Part shown: positions 20,331 through 32,694 of the stretch, piece after piece
Position numbering within the stretch: position 1 is the stretch's first letter
Layout: each line of letters begins with the position of its first letter
Assembly: GCA_013350335.1 (NCBI GenBank)
Contig: CM023536.1
Span: 14,637,520-14,701,519 of the forward strand
Reading direction: 5' to 3'
From: Chimonanthus salicifolius
Taxonomy: Eukaryota > Streptophyta > Magnoliopsida > Laurales > Calycanthaceae
Length of the DNA stretch: 64,000 bases
The notes under the pieces: generated by a model
What the model saw: only the letters and a program-made list of their open reading frames with translations
The model's database searches: none
Told to the model about the DNA's origin: nothing
Translations under genes and position numbers: made by a program

Positions 20331-21834
20331 TGCTTCATAAAAAAAAAAGATTTTAATATATTGTTTATAATTAGATTACTAATTTTTATTTAATTTATCT
20401 TTTATCTTTCTTTTATTAAGCATTTTAAATTTAAATTAACTAATTTGGGTTAGACAAAATTTGATTATGAGTTAATTCATGTAATTAAGTGGCCAATTGA
20501 GTCTCATTAGGCTTTTTATAACATATTTCAAATGAAATGACATTCATAAAAGCAAGTCTTATTCACTAAATATAATTACTTAAAAGAGTTTGGTCTCTAA
20601 AACTTACCAAATAAATATATAAAACATAAGATAATATATATTGTATAAGTATAATTTCAAATAATTCAGGCAGGTCAGATAATGCATAGCTTTATCTTAG
20701 TCTGGCCTAAATTAAAAATGAGTAATTTTTTTTTTTTGTCTGGATTGAACCTATTCAAAAATATAAAATAATAATAAATACACGAATTATCGTGCGTAAG
20801 CCACCTCATTATAAAATTTTGAAAAAAAATAATTCATTTACAGTTTTTAATATTTTATAACGTGGAAAAGAAAGTTGAAGTCTGACCAGACAACCTGGTC
20901 TATGTCTAGTAATCAGACTTGAAGCTTGATGCATTGTGTTGGCCGGCCCTTTTGTTCACTTAATCTGGATTTTTGTGGGCTGTCTTTGTTTCTACTCTTT
21001 AGTTGTTCGACACGTGGCAATTGGTCCCATTTTTAATTTAAGAATTTTGTCCAATTTTATTTTGACATATATAGATATTATATATATTTTCTAAATTTGT
21101 TTTTAATCTTTTGGCCTCTTTGGAGATGTTGATTCCAAAATTTATTCAAAAGCATACGGATGAAGACAAACGGTTAAGATTAAAAATAAATAATTTTAGT
21201 AGATGTTACATTTTTTTAAATCCATTGAACCTAATTTAATATTCATTAAAAAACTCTTTCTATTAAATTAGATATCTAAATATAATTTTAAACTTCTGCT
21301 AGTCAATGTAAGTCGACTCTTGCAGACTTAATAAGGTTTAAAAAGAATAAAGATGCTCTATTGCATTGTTTTTAAATAAACAATGACCTCAATGAACCTC
21401 ATTATTTTAAATAAACATTTATTTGTTAGGATTTTTAGGAAGACCCTCAAATATATTTAAAGATTCTGCATTAACTCTTTTAAAAACTTTCATGTATACG
21501 TTGACCTCTCAACTAGAAATTTGTAATTTTGATATTAAAACAAATAGTTATGATATCATAAAATTTTGAGTACAAAAATGAATAGAATATGACTAACTTA
21601 AAATGACTTAATAAGTGTTGTTTGCATCTCTGTTTTGGGAAATCTTAATCCATTCGGCTGAGGTGTTAAACCTTTGAAAATTTAGTGATTAGAGTCAATT
21701 ATCTCTAATCAATTTACATTAAATATTTATAAGTGAATTTTGAAAAATATTTAATATATAGAAGATTGAGTCTCTAGACTATTCTCTAGTAAGAATTCTA
21801 ATGTGATCTTTAAAATGTTCTCAGTCATCCCAAA

Positions 21835-23450
21835 TGTTAGGACTTGATATCCATTCTAAAAGGTTAGACCATTAGGTGCAAGTTCGGCTCTGGCCTTAGG
21901 CGAACTAGGCCACCTTATTTTATGTTATAAATTTATGTTAATGTTTATTTTATTAGCAATTGGACCTTTGATTTATTGGTACTGTGTTCGACTCTCAATA
22001 CAGAGGTTGTTTGTTTGATTCATGGTTAGTACAATTTTTCAATTCTTTATAATTTTAGACATAATTTTTACTTTCATTAAAATAACTTTACTTTTTAGAA
22101 TTTCATATAAATTTAGACATAATTTATAATTTTTCTTTAATTAAAATAACTTTACTTTTTGTAATTTCTTATAAATTTAAAGATATTTTTTCTTTAAATA
22201 AAATAACTTGGGGAATATTCATGTTGATAAACTTTTTTTGCAATTTCTTATAAGTTTAGACATAATTTTTCTGTAAGTAAATAACAGACATAATTTTCTT
22301 TAAGTAAAATAACTTGGAGAGTATTTAAAGTCAACCTGAAAAGACTTGACAAGACTCGTTAACTCGCTTAGCTCAAATTTCTATCAAGTTTAGTCTAACT
22401 CAGATTGATTTGGCTATTTTTTTTTTCAATTTTTAAATATATAATTCTAATCAAACGAATTAAACACCATGATAAAAAAGAAGAAGCACTTATCCTATAA
22501 TTTTATTTTTCTTTTAAAAATTAAGAATTGAGATCATTAATTGACTCGATTACAAGATTAAAATGATTATATAAAGGTTAAATTTTAACTAATCATTAAT
22601 CTAATCATTTTTTTTCAGAAATTTTAATAAAAGTGTGACCTAAAGAAGTCCCTATATAAGGAAACTTAGTGTTCACTATAATAAAGATGGTTGAATGGAA
22701 AGAAAATGGGTTTAAATTTGAATGACTATTTTGTGCTTTATAGTTTATAATTGAGTGATAATTTTTTAATATAATTTTACTTTATAAGTTGTTTTAAATA
22801 CATTATATACTTTGCATGTTAACTACTTTTTTTAAATACAATAAAATAGTAATAAAAATAAAAAAGTCAACATGCATACACAAGTGGAAATTAAATTTGT
22901 CACATGAAAGATTGAATGGATTAACTATCTTATCTATTGAAAAAGATATGTTAAAAAAATCTTGAATATACTAATTTAATTAGTAATTTTGCATCTCAAA
23001 ATCCTACAAAAATAAAATTTAAATAATACTTTGTTATAAATTTGATTATGATATTTTATTTAGATGTTTCACACTTTGTAAAATAAATGTATGATTTTAT
23101 TTTTTGAGTGTATAAAAGGCCCATCTTAAGGGTTCGCCTAGGGTCCCTGAAATCTCAGGGTCGGCACTGATTAGGTGGAGTAATCCAACTCTATTATAAG
23201 TACCTAAATCTCCCCCTTTACAACGAATGTGGGACTCATTCGCTGCCCCAACATTCCTCTCCTCAAACGAGGCTCTCCGGCGGATAGAACGTCGCTGGCC
23301 ATCTCGTCCAATTAGGGGATCCCATGAGTTCACATGGTTGGTTTAGTGGTTGGTTTAGGGATATTATTCTGATATCACTTGTTAGGACTCAATATCTATT
23401 CAAAAAGGCTAACCAATTAGGTGAAGTAACCCAAGTCCATTATATATGGG
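21835..23450 (-). mobile_element. TRIM element, longer copy, split by a hAT
   Basis: The left LTR is 21835-21878 plus 23178-23253, with the hAT between. The internal region is 23254-23379 (126 bp) and the right LTR begins at 23380 and is truncated near 23450. It is orthologous in position to 18399-18685 and shows that the 51-bp interior there is a deletion. Confidence 0.75.
21879..23169. mobile_element. Non-autonomous hAT, 1291 bp
   Basis: Ends caagttcggctc and gggtcggcactg, with a perfect 8-bp target duplication attaggtg (21871-21878, 23170-23177). The paralogous place in copy 1 is uninterrupted. It is the same family as 49157-50333 in the opposite orientation: the right end here and the left end there share gagatttcaggg-like, ggccc and gtgtgaaac words over about 250 bp. 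No transposase. Confidence 0.9.
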
Positions 23451-23602
23451 TTCTTATGAGAAAAACTTTTGTTTGAAGAATTGTGATACTGTAGGTGAAT
23501 TTTTTTTTGTTAACATTTAGAATAAGTTTAGGCTAGTTTTTATCATTTTTAATAATAGTCATACTTTAGTTTCAATATAATGCCCAAATTGACATGAAAT
23601 GT

Positions 23603-23772
23603 CTTTTTTGAATTTACGTGTGGGAAATCACGAAAAACCCAGTGTAAAACCTCCACAAGTGATACTCACTTCTCTTACGGTACACTAGGTTAGGCTATGG
23701 GGGCTCGAAACTTGGCACCTCCCGCTTCTTGAGGTGGGAGGTTAACCAGTTGAGCTACACCCATATGGGCAA
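23603..23772 (-). mobile_element. tRNA-derived SINE, copy 2
   Basis: Paralog of the SINE at 18924-19086, with box A (tagctcaactgg) and box B-like (tttcgagccccc) on the minus strand. The A-tail and one target copy are partly deleted. It is shared through the segmental duplication and is not a separate insertion. Confidence 0.8.
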
Positions 23773-23910
23773 CATGTTCTCTATTTGATAGAATATTTGA
23801 TTGCTTTTTAACAGGGCTTAAGTTGAAGCAATTCTAACAATATTTAAGAAGTTATGATCAAATTTTCTAATAAATGAAGTTAAATTTAAGAATTTTTATT
23901 TACTTTTTTT

Positions 23911-24398
23911 AACAAATTATCTCTAAAATACTTTATTAACTGAAACATATCACACTTTCATCTTCTTAATCTTCAATTTGAATGCCATCATCACTTGCCC
24001 TCAAATTAGTTTTAATTATTTTTTTATATTTTTAGATTACATTGTTAGAATCATTTAAGGCATTAGGTTAGATCTATCTTAAGAATTTTCAACACTAATT
24101 TAATTTTTATAGACAATTAATACAAAATTCCTCTATAAATTTTGGTGGAACCCTGGTCACCACTAGCATATAACGTATGTCTGAAATTTTGGGGTATTTT
24201 AAGTATAGTTTACCCTTATTGAATTGTTTCTTACATACTTTTAAAATTAATTTCAGTTGTTTTACATTTAATTGATTGAGACATTTTTTTATGCTATAAT
24301 AAATTGTATTGTCTCAATTACGTTCTATTATTGAGTTGTGATTGAAGTACTCTCAATTCTATATAATGAGACACTCTTAGAGACTTAATACTTTTAGA
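23911..24398. other. Intergenic, no gene recognised
   Basis: AT-rich sequence with no supported ORF or repeat structure beyond the end of the duplicated segment. Confidence 0.5.
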
Positions 24399-24638
24399 TG
24401 GATTCAAATATTGGTCGATATGTATCGTATCGGTTGATACATATCAGATTTTCAAGGACCGATATGTATCGGTATAGATGTAATATCGGTTGATATCGCC
24501 AATATGTATCGGTTATGATATCAGCTGATATTTGTAATTTTTTTAATTCAAAAGTATAATATCGATTGATATTTGTAAAAGAAATTTGATAGAGAAATAT
24601 ATTGCCGATATATTGGTCTTACTGATTTTTTACTCCTG
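24399..24638. mobile_element. Degenerate hAT MITE of the CGGCCG family
   Basis: 240 bp with ends tggattcaaatattgg and tttttactcctg. The probable target duplication is cttttaga / cttttaat (24391-24398, 24639-24646). Subterminal words are diverged forms of tatcggccgatat. The right end tttttactcctg is identical to that of the large hAT at 48428-48439. Confidence 0.7.
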
Positions 24639-25118
24639 CTTTTAATCACTTAAAAGAATGAATGACATTCTACAAAAATATAAAGAGTATCTCCTTTTAT
24701 GAAAGTGTGTATAGATCAAATTTCTCATTCGTTAAATTCTAAAAATGTAAAAAACAAAAAGAAAAATCTTCATTACATAAAAATATTTCCACAATTTTTT
24801 TCTCTTTTTTAAGCATTTCACACAATGCACCTTTTGGAAAAATGATAGGAAAAGAAACTTTTGGAAAGTCGTCTAAGTAATCGTCCTGCTACAGTATGAC
24901 CCACTCAGTAATGGCCCCCACTCATTGATGACAATTACGCTAGACAAACGCACACTATTTATCAGCGTGTATTCAAAGAGGACGGGAACAGAAATGGGGC
25001 CTACCACGATGGGAGGGCCGCACTGATGATGAATCTTTGTGAGGTGGTATAATTGATTGAGAAGTTCTCATTGATTAATTTTGGATTATTTTGATATTAT
25101 TCTTTCTTTCGCGAAGAA

Positions 25119-25368
25119 TGTAACACCCTGCCTTTTTCACTCTAAGTTTCAGAGTTTATTTTTTTTTAAATAAAATAATCATGTGATCGGGGTGGAGTGT
25201 CACGATGCGAGTTAAGTTTGGATCTCTAAATCCAACCCTTAACTGGCCAAGCCCATGTGCGTGGATGGCCGGATCTAACAAGGGTTAGATATTAGTAAGA
25301 AGTGCATGAATAATAATAAAAAAAAAAATAAACTCTGAAAATTAGAGTGAAAAGGGCGGGGTGTTACA
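25119..25368. mobile_element. 250-bp element with 40-bp inverted ends
   Basis: The two ends (tgtaacaccctgcc and its inverted counterpart ending gtgttaca) are complementary over about 40 bp. The target duplication aagaa is 5 bp and perfect (25114-25118, 25369-25373). TG...CA ends and 5 bp recall an LTR, but inverted ends that long recall a MITE. No coding. Confidence 0.7.
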
Positions 25369-25387
25369 AAGAATAACTTCATAGGCT

Positions 25388-26770
25388 TTATTGTAAAAGG
25401 AGTAGAGTGCAAAAGAGGTTGCTCCTCATAAAAAATGACAAGCATTTCGAAGATATATTTGAGAAAATAAAAATACTCAAAGGAAGATTACCAGAGAACA
25501 TTATCGTTAAAGGTTTACGAGATCTTACTGATTGCAAGTCTAACTTGTCACGACAAGTTCTAGAGATAAAATAATGAGATGCTCTAGTGTCAAACAATAC
25601 TCGTGCCATGAGGCTAAAGAGAGGTAATGTACCTTCCATCATAACATTATCCATCGGCTCTATCATCTGAGTTTCGAGGGTGTAGACTCTCCCTTGAGTG
25701 GTTTGAGGATGTCTCAGTCCCTTCCCATGTCCATTCCGTTGTGACGTGTTCCCCAGCACCATTGAGCCTCTGGAAGGTTGAGGTGTAGACTATGCCGGTC
25801 TCATATTCTGAGCAGGTCCCACTACATTACTGTCACTATCATTATAGGGACAATCTTTGATAAAATGTCCCGCTTGTTTGCAATAAAAACATACTCGATC
25901 ACTAGGTTGCGGTGCCATGTACTGCGGGCACTGTCTAACCGTGTGACTGGGCTGGTTACATGAATAACAAATTAACATCTTGGGTTCCGCATTGCTTGCC
26001 TAACCCACAGAGGATTGACCTTTTGCAGAGAATGATCCTTTAAACTTTCTTATTTCATTGGGTTGGGTGGCTTTTGACTACCGCCTTGAGGAGGCTTTAT
26101 TCCGATTGACAGTATCCACAACTTCCACCATTGAAGCATGATCAAGTACTGCCTCCACAGTAGGAAAATCCAACCGAACCACCTGACGCTACAGAAATAA
26201 ACGAAGTCCATTTGAGAAATGTCGAATATTTTCATTTTCATTAGCTGCTATATGTGGGCATACTGAAGAAGATTGAAGAACTTTGAGGTGTAATGGGCCA
26301 CAGTGTCAGATCCTTACTTTAAATCCATAAACTGCTTATTCTTAGTGTCCTTCGCCACTTTAGGGTAGTAGCGGGCAAGAAAAGCCGTTGAAAATGCTGA
26401 CCAACTCATGATTTACGGATTCTAGCCAAATGCTTATCTTTCCACCACTTGTAAGCATTGTCTTCCAGTTGGTAGGTTTTCAGGGACACTTTGAGATCGT
26501 TAGCGATAGCTAGATTGTCAAATATATGACCAATCTTGTTGAGCCACGTCTTTGCCGCCACTGGGTTTGTACTTCTCGAGAAAGTCGGTGGATTCATCCG
26601 CTTAAAATCCTAAGCAGCAGTTGCAACTCTTTCTCTTAGGTTTCGATTTTGGGGTCGACAAAGATCGTTTGCTACTTGCTGAAATGCCTTTATTGCGATA
26701 CGCACTGCGTCAATAGGTTCATTCGGTGAATATGTTCATCTTGGTCTTCCAAGGGAGGAGTCGCTTTTTC
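25388..26770 (-). pseudogene. Ty3-gypsy gag and protease remnant
   Basis: Read right to left: a retrotransposon-gag domain (PPTFSRSTNPVAAKTWLNKI, then QLEDNAYKWWKD) at 26597-26406. Broken gag continuation follows to about 26050. Two CCHC knuckles come next at 25978-25850 (CYSCNQPSHTVRQC and CFYCKQAGHFIKDC). A retropepsin-like segment follows at 25600-25520 (VLFDTRASHYFIS). There the usual DTGAS motif has Arg for Gly, which would abolish the flap-side active site. Stops and frameshifts are frequent. The reverse transcriptase and integrase are missing, so the element is cut near 25388. Confidence 0.85.
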
Positions 26771-27938
26771 TCCTAAACTTATAGAATGTCGGGATGCTTC
26801 TCACATCTCCTGACAAACATAGCTACTATTAACATACTATTCCTAATATAAATCATAAATAAGTATACTATGAGCATACGCATTAATCATACTATAACTC
26901 ATTACCACACAAAAATAATAAGCAAACATACTTATATTATTCACATATTACTGAAGTTTATACGTATGTTTCAGATAGTTAGAGTTACAAAAGATTATGT
27001 ACAAATCTTCTCTAATTCTTTTTAAAACATCACATCCTATACACATATGTATCGAAGTGATTTCCACACTTTCAAGTTACAAAAGCTTATACACATAAGT
27101 CTATATAGGTCCCAAAAGTTTTCCATCTAGTCACAATGTAAGTCTTTCTACCAAAAACATTTCTTGTCCTCTTTCCTCACTAGTATTCATATGAAGAGGT
27201 CTCATCTTATGAGGATGTGAGATCATAATACAGACATGCCCTCTTAAGATGATTAGGCTGCTTACAAATGCTGCACTTGATAGGAAATCAAATATCAGAT
27301 AATAGTAGTCGTTTTTAGAGTGTCCGACAAGGCCACAAATGGAGTATTGGTAGTTATAAGGATACAGACAGGAGGTGGAACTATGTTCGAACTGATGGCA
27401 ATTACTACATAATGGAACTCGTACTCTATAACCTGGGTGAGGAACATTAGCTTCTGGGCCAACAACTGGTGCTTATACTGGTTCCTGAGGAATCACCGGT
27501 TTAGGATTTGCTACAGGTTCTTGATTCACTGGGGATTCATGCTCTGAAGTAACTTCAAGTTCTTCATATCCAGCATTGGACTATGAGTATGAAGAAGATT
27601 GATAATGAGATGGGGTAGAAGGCTCAAAGGAAGTGGTCGAGGAAATCTCTATAGCTTCAACATCAGAGGGTGGTGAATCTGGTGTCCAAACTAGCATACT
27701 GGACTCACTAGATGAGGAATATAATGTTACACGGTCTTCCTGAGTCCCTTTCCCTATTTCCTGAGCTGAGATTTTTCTTTTCAGACATTTGTCCAAAAAT
27801 AAAACAACAGCTAGTAAAGGAAATAAGATAATCAAGTATGGAGATTTAACTAAACTCACATTCAAACTCATGCCAACACATACCATACTTAGACTAAGCA
27901 TGCACGTTCTCATCACAGTCCTAGAGCTTGAACCTAAA
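26771..27938 (-). mobile_element. Gypsy 5' leader and gag start region
   Basis: This lies between the gag remnant and the primer site of the same minus-strand element. A 111-residue open stretch at 27581-27916 is Ser-rich (SSSSESSMLVWTPDSPPSD) and may be the start of gag or chance. Nothing else is recognised. Confidence 0.5.
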
Positions 27939-27950
27939 GCTCTGATACCA
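27939..27950 (-). other. Primer binding site of the gypsy element
   Basis: tggtatcagagc on the minus strand, 8 bp from the LTR end at 27959, fixes the orientation of the element. Confidence 0.75.
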
Positions 27951-29667
27951 ACCTATCATGCCCCGACCCGAGAAGTGGACAAGGAATGCAACCTTTTTTT
28001 TTTTATTAAAAACAAAACAAATCCAAGTTTTTGGAAATCAAAATTCCAAGAAAAATATAAGCTTATAAGCTTTGGAAAATTTCGGTTTGACATACGAATT
28101 TCACAAACACACCTCCAAGGTTAAATATTATTACATAAACACACCATAATATATACAAGTGACTTGTTCTAAGATTCATAAGACCATACATGGCTCTAAA
28201 ACCGAAATACACATAAGCCCAAAAATATTCAAAACATTGAACTTAGAACTAAATTATTCTAAGTCTTAACTTCTGCCACTTCTGAGATTCAACTTCTAAT
28301 TCATCATGGAGGGATTCTCATCTCCCTCTACCGATCCATGTCCTGCGTTGTAAGGGATGTGAGCTCCTAGCCCAGTGAAGAGAGCTCAACGATAAACAAT
28401 ATTCATAAACATGAATTTAACGTAATGTACAATGCATGTTAACAAAATATGAACATGGACAGGATCATTTCTATCAAATTGTATCACTTAACTCTATGAC
28501 ACACTCGGGTATCCCACTCAACCTCGACAGGTCTTTTAGGGTATTCCACTCAACCCTGCCAAGGAATCCCACTCGTCCTTTGATGCATTAAGCCCGTAGC
28601 TGGACAAAATGCAGCATCTTACAAGCGCTCGACCTTTACAACACGTGTGTTATAGTGTACAATATATCACTTACATATTTCCATAAACATGGATTAATTA
28701 CATGTCTCTATATACACTTTCCACCAAGGTTCATAGCAATAAAGTTACCTTTACCATCCGATGGTTAAGTTGAGGTTAAACAACCCAGAACAATTATCAC
28801 CTGCATAACCCTATTAGCACGGGAATATCACATGCAGTATAATCTCATGCATAAATAACACATGCATTCATTTCACAATATAATATGTGCATAAATAAGA
28901 ATAACACAATACATGCACAGTAACATCGTTGGACATTTCACAACAGTTCAAACTACACATCTATGAACATTGAATATTGTAAATCATATTCAAATAAACC
29001 TATTCTTCTTCAGATTTCCAGTGGGTCCCATACTGCATTTTAAACCACTAGGCCTCAACTCCCCGATACCTTTTTAAGCTTCCGTTCTTCATAGTGAGAA
29101 CAAAATACCATCCCTTACATGGAAGCGATGTCAAGTCTCCTTTTTTTGGTCTCATTTGGTCTTTTCAATCTCAAATATACCATGGTTCCTATTTTCCATC
29201 ATAGAGTCCAATAGATTAACTTAATCCAGTTTAAAGTCTTAGACGACTTCATAAATAACAGTATAAATATAAAGTTGAGTCCCTTCACCTTCTCCAACTT
29301 GCAATATCACCATGGTCTGTAAAGCATAGTAATTTTTCATAAATACTTATTTAATTGTAAATACGCTAAAAACACTTAAAAATGTTTCCAAAAAACTCTT
29401 TAAACATATTTTCCACCTAAAAACTGGATAATGTCATTGAGTCTCCTAAAGTCTTACTACTCCATTAATTAAGTCAGAATGTTAACTGTCAATAATCCAA
29501 AACACACAATAAAATAAAAAGGAAAGTACTCAGTCCATTCTCTCGTATTTTCTCTTATAAATGACCATGGAAATATATTGAGAGAGGCGCATTGGGTACA
29601 GTGCAGTAAAGTAAAATGCACAGGACATTTTCGTATTGTCTTCTGGATAGGACCATGGAGACGTATT

Positions 29668-29862
29668 TGTTGGAATATATTTAGATTATCCTAATTATAA
29701 TGTAATTAGGATTCTAGTTTGGGTTTACCTCTAATTAAGAGGTGCATTTGATTTATAATTAGTTAAGTGTTTGACTCTGATTATGATAGCCCTAGGGTCA
29801 GCTAGAGGCTATATATACATGTAATAGTTTAGATATTCAAGACAATTTTCTCTTTTCTGACA
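29668..29862 (+). repeat. 5' LTR of the 3.0-kb element
   Basis: Starts tgttggaata, ends tctgaca. tatatatac at about 29812 may be its TATA box. Confidence 0.9.
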
Positions 29863-32499
29863 TGGTATCAGAGCGACGATCCTAAATGTAGTTTCCCACT
29901 TTCATCGTTTGTCTTCTTTCCCTTTGCCAAACGTTTCTCAGGCGGAGGGAGAGGGAGGAAGCAAACAAGTCTTCACTGCCTAATTGTCCGGCCTATCTAC
30001 AACAGCTCTTCCTACATCGTGTGTGAAGAGATCTTGTCATTCTCTTCAGAAAGAACGGAGAGAGACAAAACAGAGACCCCTTCTCTCTCTGTTGTCTTCA
30101 TCAGATCTTGCTTCAGAAAGATTCCCCGTCTTCTGCCAGCCCCCGATGCCTCGCCCTTCTGCCTCAGTTCTGCTCGTCATCATCCCAGATCTTGCTGTTT
30201 GTAGTCGTCCTCAAGATTTTGGTTTCTCTTGAAACCCCTTTGCTGTTCTCGGTGGTTGCTATCGAATAAGATCTGGGTTGCTGCCCATCTTTGTACCCAG
30301 TATTTTACAGAAACCTCATCTCAGTGCTAGCGGTGGCCTAGCGGCCTGTCGCTCCTCTGGACCATGTCTGGCGTTCCTCGCTCTGCAGCAAGGTGTCCAT
30401 CCAGCAATCGATCGACGACCTTTCTTCTCGCTGATCTAGTTGTGCATCTCAACTCTTTGTACATCATCAGATCTAAGCCGGTGCCCTCTCAAATCTGGAC
30501 GTGCTGCCGCCAGGATCAGCAGCCTCCGCCACTGCCCCAGACGAAGGTGATCCTCTTTTCAAACGCAGACGTTGAGAACAAGCAGAGGCCTGCGCTAACC
30601 TCCTCCTCTGTTACCCATCATCGCCTATTCGTGAGATCTGTTGCGCTTAGCTGTCGCCGTACCACCTCCGTGACCAGATCTGGCCGGGCGTGCACTGGAC
30701 CTCTGTCATGCACGCAGTCGCGTCGATGCCTCTTCTTGTGCTTCCTCACCGAACAGATATGTTGTTGATCTACCTCTTTCTGCTGTTATCAAACACTACC
30801 CTCAAATCCGATTGTAGATCTGGTCGCTGTTACCCTCTGAGATGGCTCTCGAGAGGAGAGGAGGAGGAGGAGGAGAAGAAGAAGAGACAAAGATTCAAAC
30901 AAACGCTTTCTTCTTCCTTTCCGTTGCATCTCCCCTGCAGACCTGATCTGATCTGCTGGTTCTTTTCTCCAGCGTCATCATCTCAAATGCGAAAACAATA
31001 ACCACTGCCGACGACATCACCAGCCACAACCCTCACTGCCTCTGCTGCTGCTTATCCGTCCTCAGATCTGCATCTTGAGACCTCGCCATAGCTGCAACGC
31101 CGTAGCTAGTTCATCCTCCTCTTTCACTCTGTTATTTGATCTCTCACCCATAGTCAGCGATCTTAAAGCCTTGCAAACAGATCTTTTTGCTAATTGCAGT
31201 CCGACGTTTCCAGATCGTAGCCAACCAGCCCTTATTATTTGCTACCGATCTCCGATCTACAGACGACTATCGGCCTCATATTGGGGCTCTGCTACAGTGT
31301 CATCCTTGCATGCTGTTGCCTTCCACACACACTGCCAGGCCAGATCTGCCTTATTCATCGTGTGCTTCCGCGTGCGCTCATCTCAGTTCTTCACCTTCAA
31401 AGGGATGAAATTCCTCCTCTTCGCCACCCTCCAGATCGGGTTCAGATCTACACTGACCCTAGTGCTTCTTTACCACCAATAGATATTTGCACCGTCGCCG
31501 CTGCTGCCTACAACCCTTGTTACCACTGCCGCCACCCAGATCGCCCATTGATGTTGCAAGATTTCTCTGATCCGCACTTGTCAGAACATGCTTGTGAGCT
31601 TGTGAAGGGAATGGAATGGAGAATCTTACCATTCAAGATCTAAGCAGTTCCACCAGCTTCTCAGATGATTGATCACCTATTGTGAATTTGATGATTGCGA
31701 ATTTGTGCACCATTGTTGTCTCTTCTTATCACGATCTACGAGATATGTGCCAAGAAGAAAGGGACACAAATTGCCCTTCTGCTCTTACTTTGTTGCTGAA
31801 GAAGGGACACAACTTGACCTTCGTTCGAGCACGTCTTGTTTTATCGTTTCTGGAAAATGAGATGGCATGTTTTGGACACATGTTTATTTGTTGTGGAATT
31901 CATCCACTCCTTTTATCTGGAGAACTAATTCGTCCCCTCATTTGCTGGCCTTTCTTGGTTACAGCCTCATTTGCTAGCCTTTCATGGTTACAGCCTTATT
32001 TGCTGGTCTTTATGACTTCAGCCTTTATTTGCTGGCCTTTCATGGCTACAGCCTCATTTGCTGACCTTTAATGGTTACAACCACATTTGCTGGCCTTTAT
32101 GGCTACAACTATTGTTCGCCGGCCTTTCCGATCTGATTGATCGATGTAATGGCTTCAGCTCCTTGTTTTTCAGGTCATTCGTCACTTGCATTTATCGCAT
32201 ATTGTGATCACTATTTTTGCTTGACAACTGTCTTTCGGGCACTACCGTCGTCCGTGCTAAGTTCTTTGTTTCAGGCCGCCATCTATGTTTGCCGCCTGTC
32301 ATTTTGCAGCCAGTCAATGCTGCCACATAAACACATATTTACAGCCAGTCAACGCTGCCACTTCAATAAGTTTTGCAGCCAATCAGTGTGCTGCTTCAAC
32401 AAATCTTCGTGGCCAGTTGGTGTGCCACTTTTACAGTTCGCCAGCTGTTTCTTCACGTTCCAAGCTTCGCGTTCATCCACGCTTCAGCTTATGGGGGAG
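29863..32499 (+). other. Interior of the 3.0-kb element, no retroviral domains
   Basis: The first 2 kb is CT-rich with open stretches such as 30364-30768 (134 codons), 31075-31482 (135) and 31239-31643 (134) in competing frames. None shows a domain I recognise, and none dominates. The last 0.5 kb holds a 29-bp tandem repeat and a cagccagtca-type repeat. Composition resembles a host 5' exon or UTR more than a retroelement. Confidence 0.6.
31939..32130 (+). repeat. 29-31-bp tandem repeat inside the 3.0-kb element
   Basis: Six to seven imperfect units around catttgctggcctttcatgg followed by ttacagcct. A shorter repeat around cagccagtcaa follows at 32310-32400. Confidence 0.8.
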
Positions 32500-32694
32500 T
32501 GTTGGAATATATTTAGATTATCCTAATTATAATGTAATTAGGATTCTAGTTTGGGTTTACCTCTAATTAAGAGGTGTATTTGATTTATAATTAGTTAAGT
32601 GTTTGACTCTGATTATGATAGCCCTAGGGTCGGATAGAGGATATATATACATGTAATAGTTTAGATATTCAAGACAATTTTCTCTTTTCTGACA
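32500..32694 (+). repeat. 3' LTR of the 3.0-kb element
   Basis: Pairs with 29668-29862; about 98 percent identical by eye. Confidence 0.9.

Larger units (their letters stand above)
20930..23910. repeat. RLP upstream segment, long copy 2
   Basis: Paralog of 16466-19200 in direct orientation. It lacks the 1015-bp element of copy 1 and has instead a hAT at 21879-23169. No RLP coding sequence lies downstream of it, so the promoter side was copied without its gene or the gene was lost. Confidence 0.88.
29668..32694 (+). mobile_element. Young non-autonomous LTR element, 3.0 kb
   Basis: Two 195-bp LTRs (29668-29862, 32500-32694) differ at about 4 positions. The target duplication gtatt is perfect (29663-29667, 32695-32699). 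A perfect tggtatcagagc primer site follows the 5' LTR at 29863, and atgggggag precedes the 3' LTR. The interior (2637 bp) has no gag, protease, polymerase or integrase. It is C/T-rich, unlike its surroundings, with many agatct words and short ORFs of no known family. It must rely on proteins of a copia relative. The interior may be captured host sequence. Confidence 0.92.

Noticed and set aside
30364..31643. Several plus-strand frames of 100-135 codons inside the young LTR element
   Set aside because: Overlapping frames compete, none shows a domain, and CT-rich sequence is poor in stops. Kept only as a description of the interior, not as genes.
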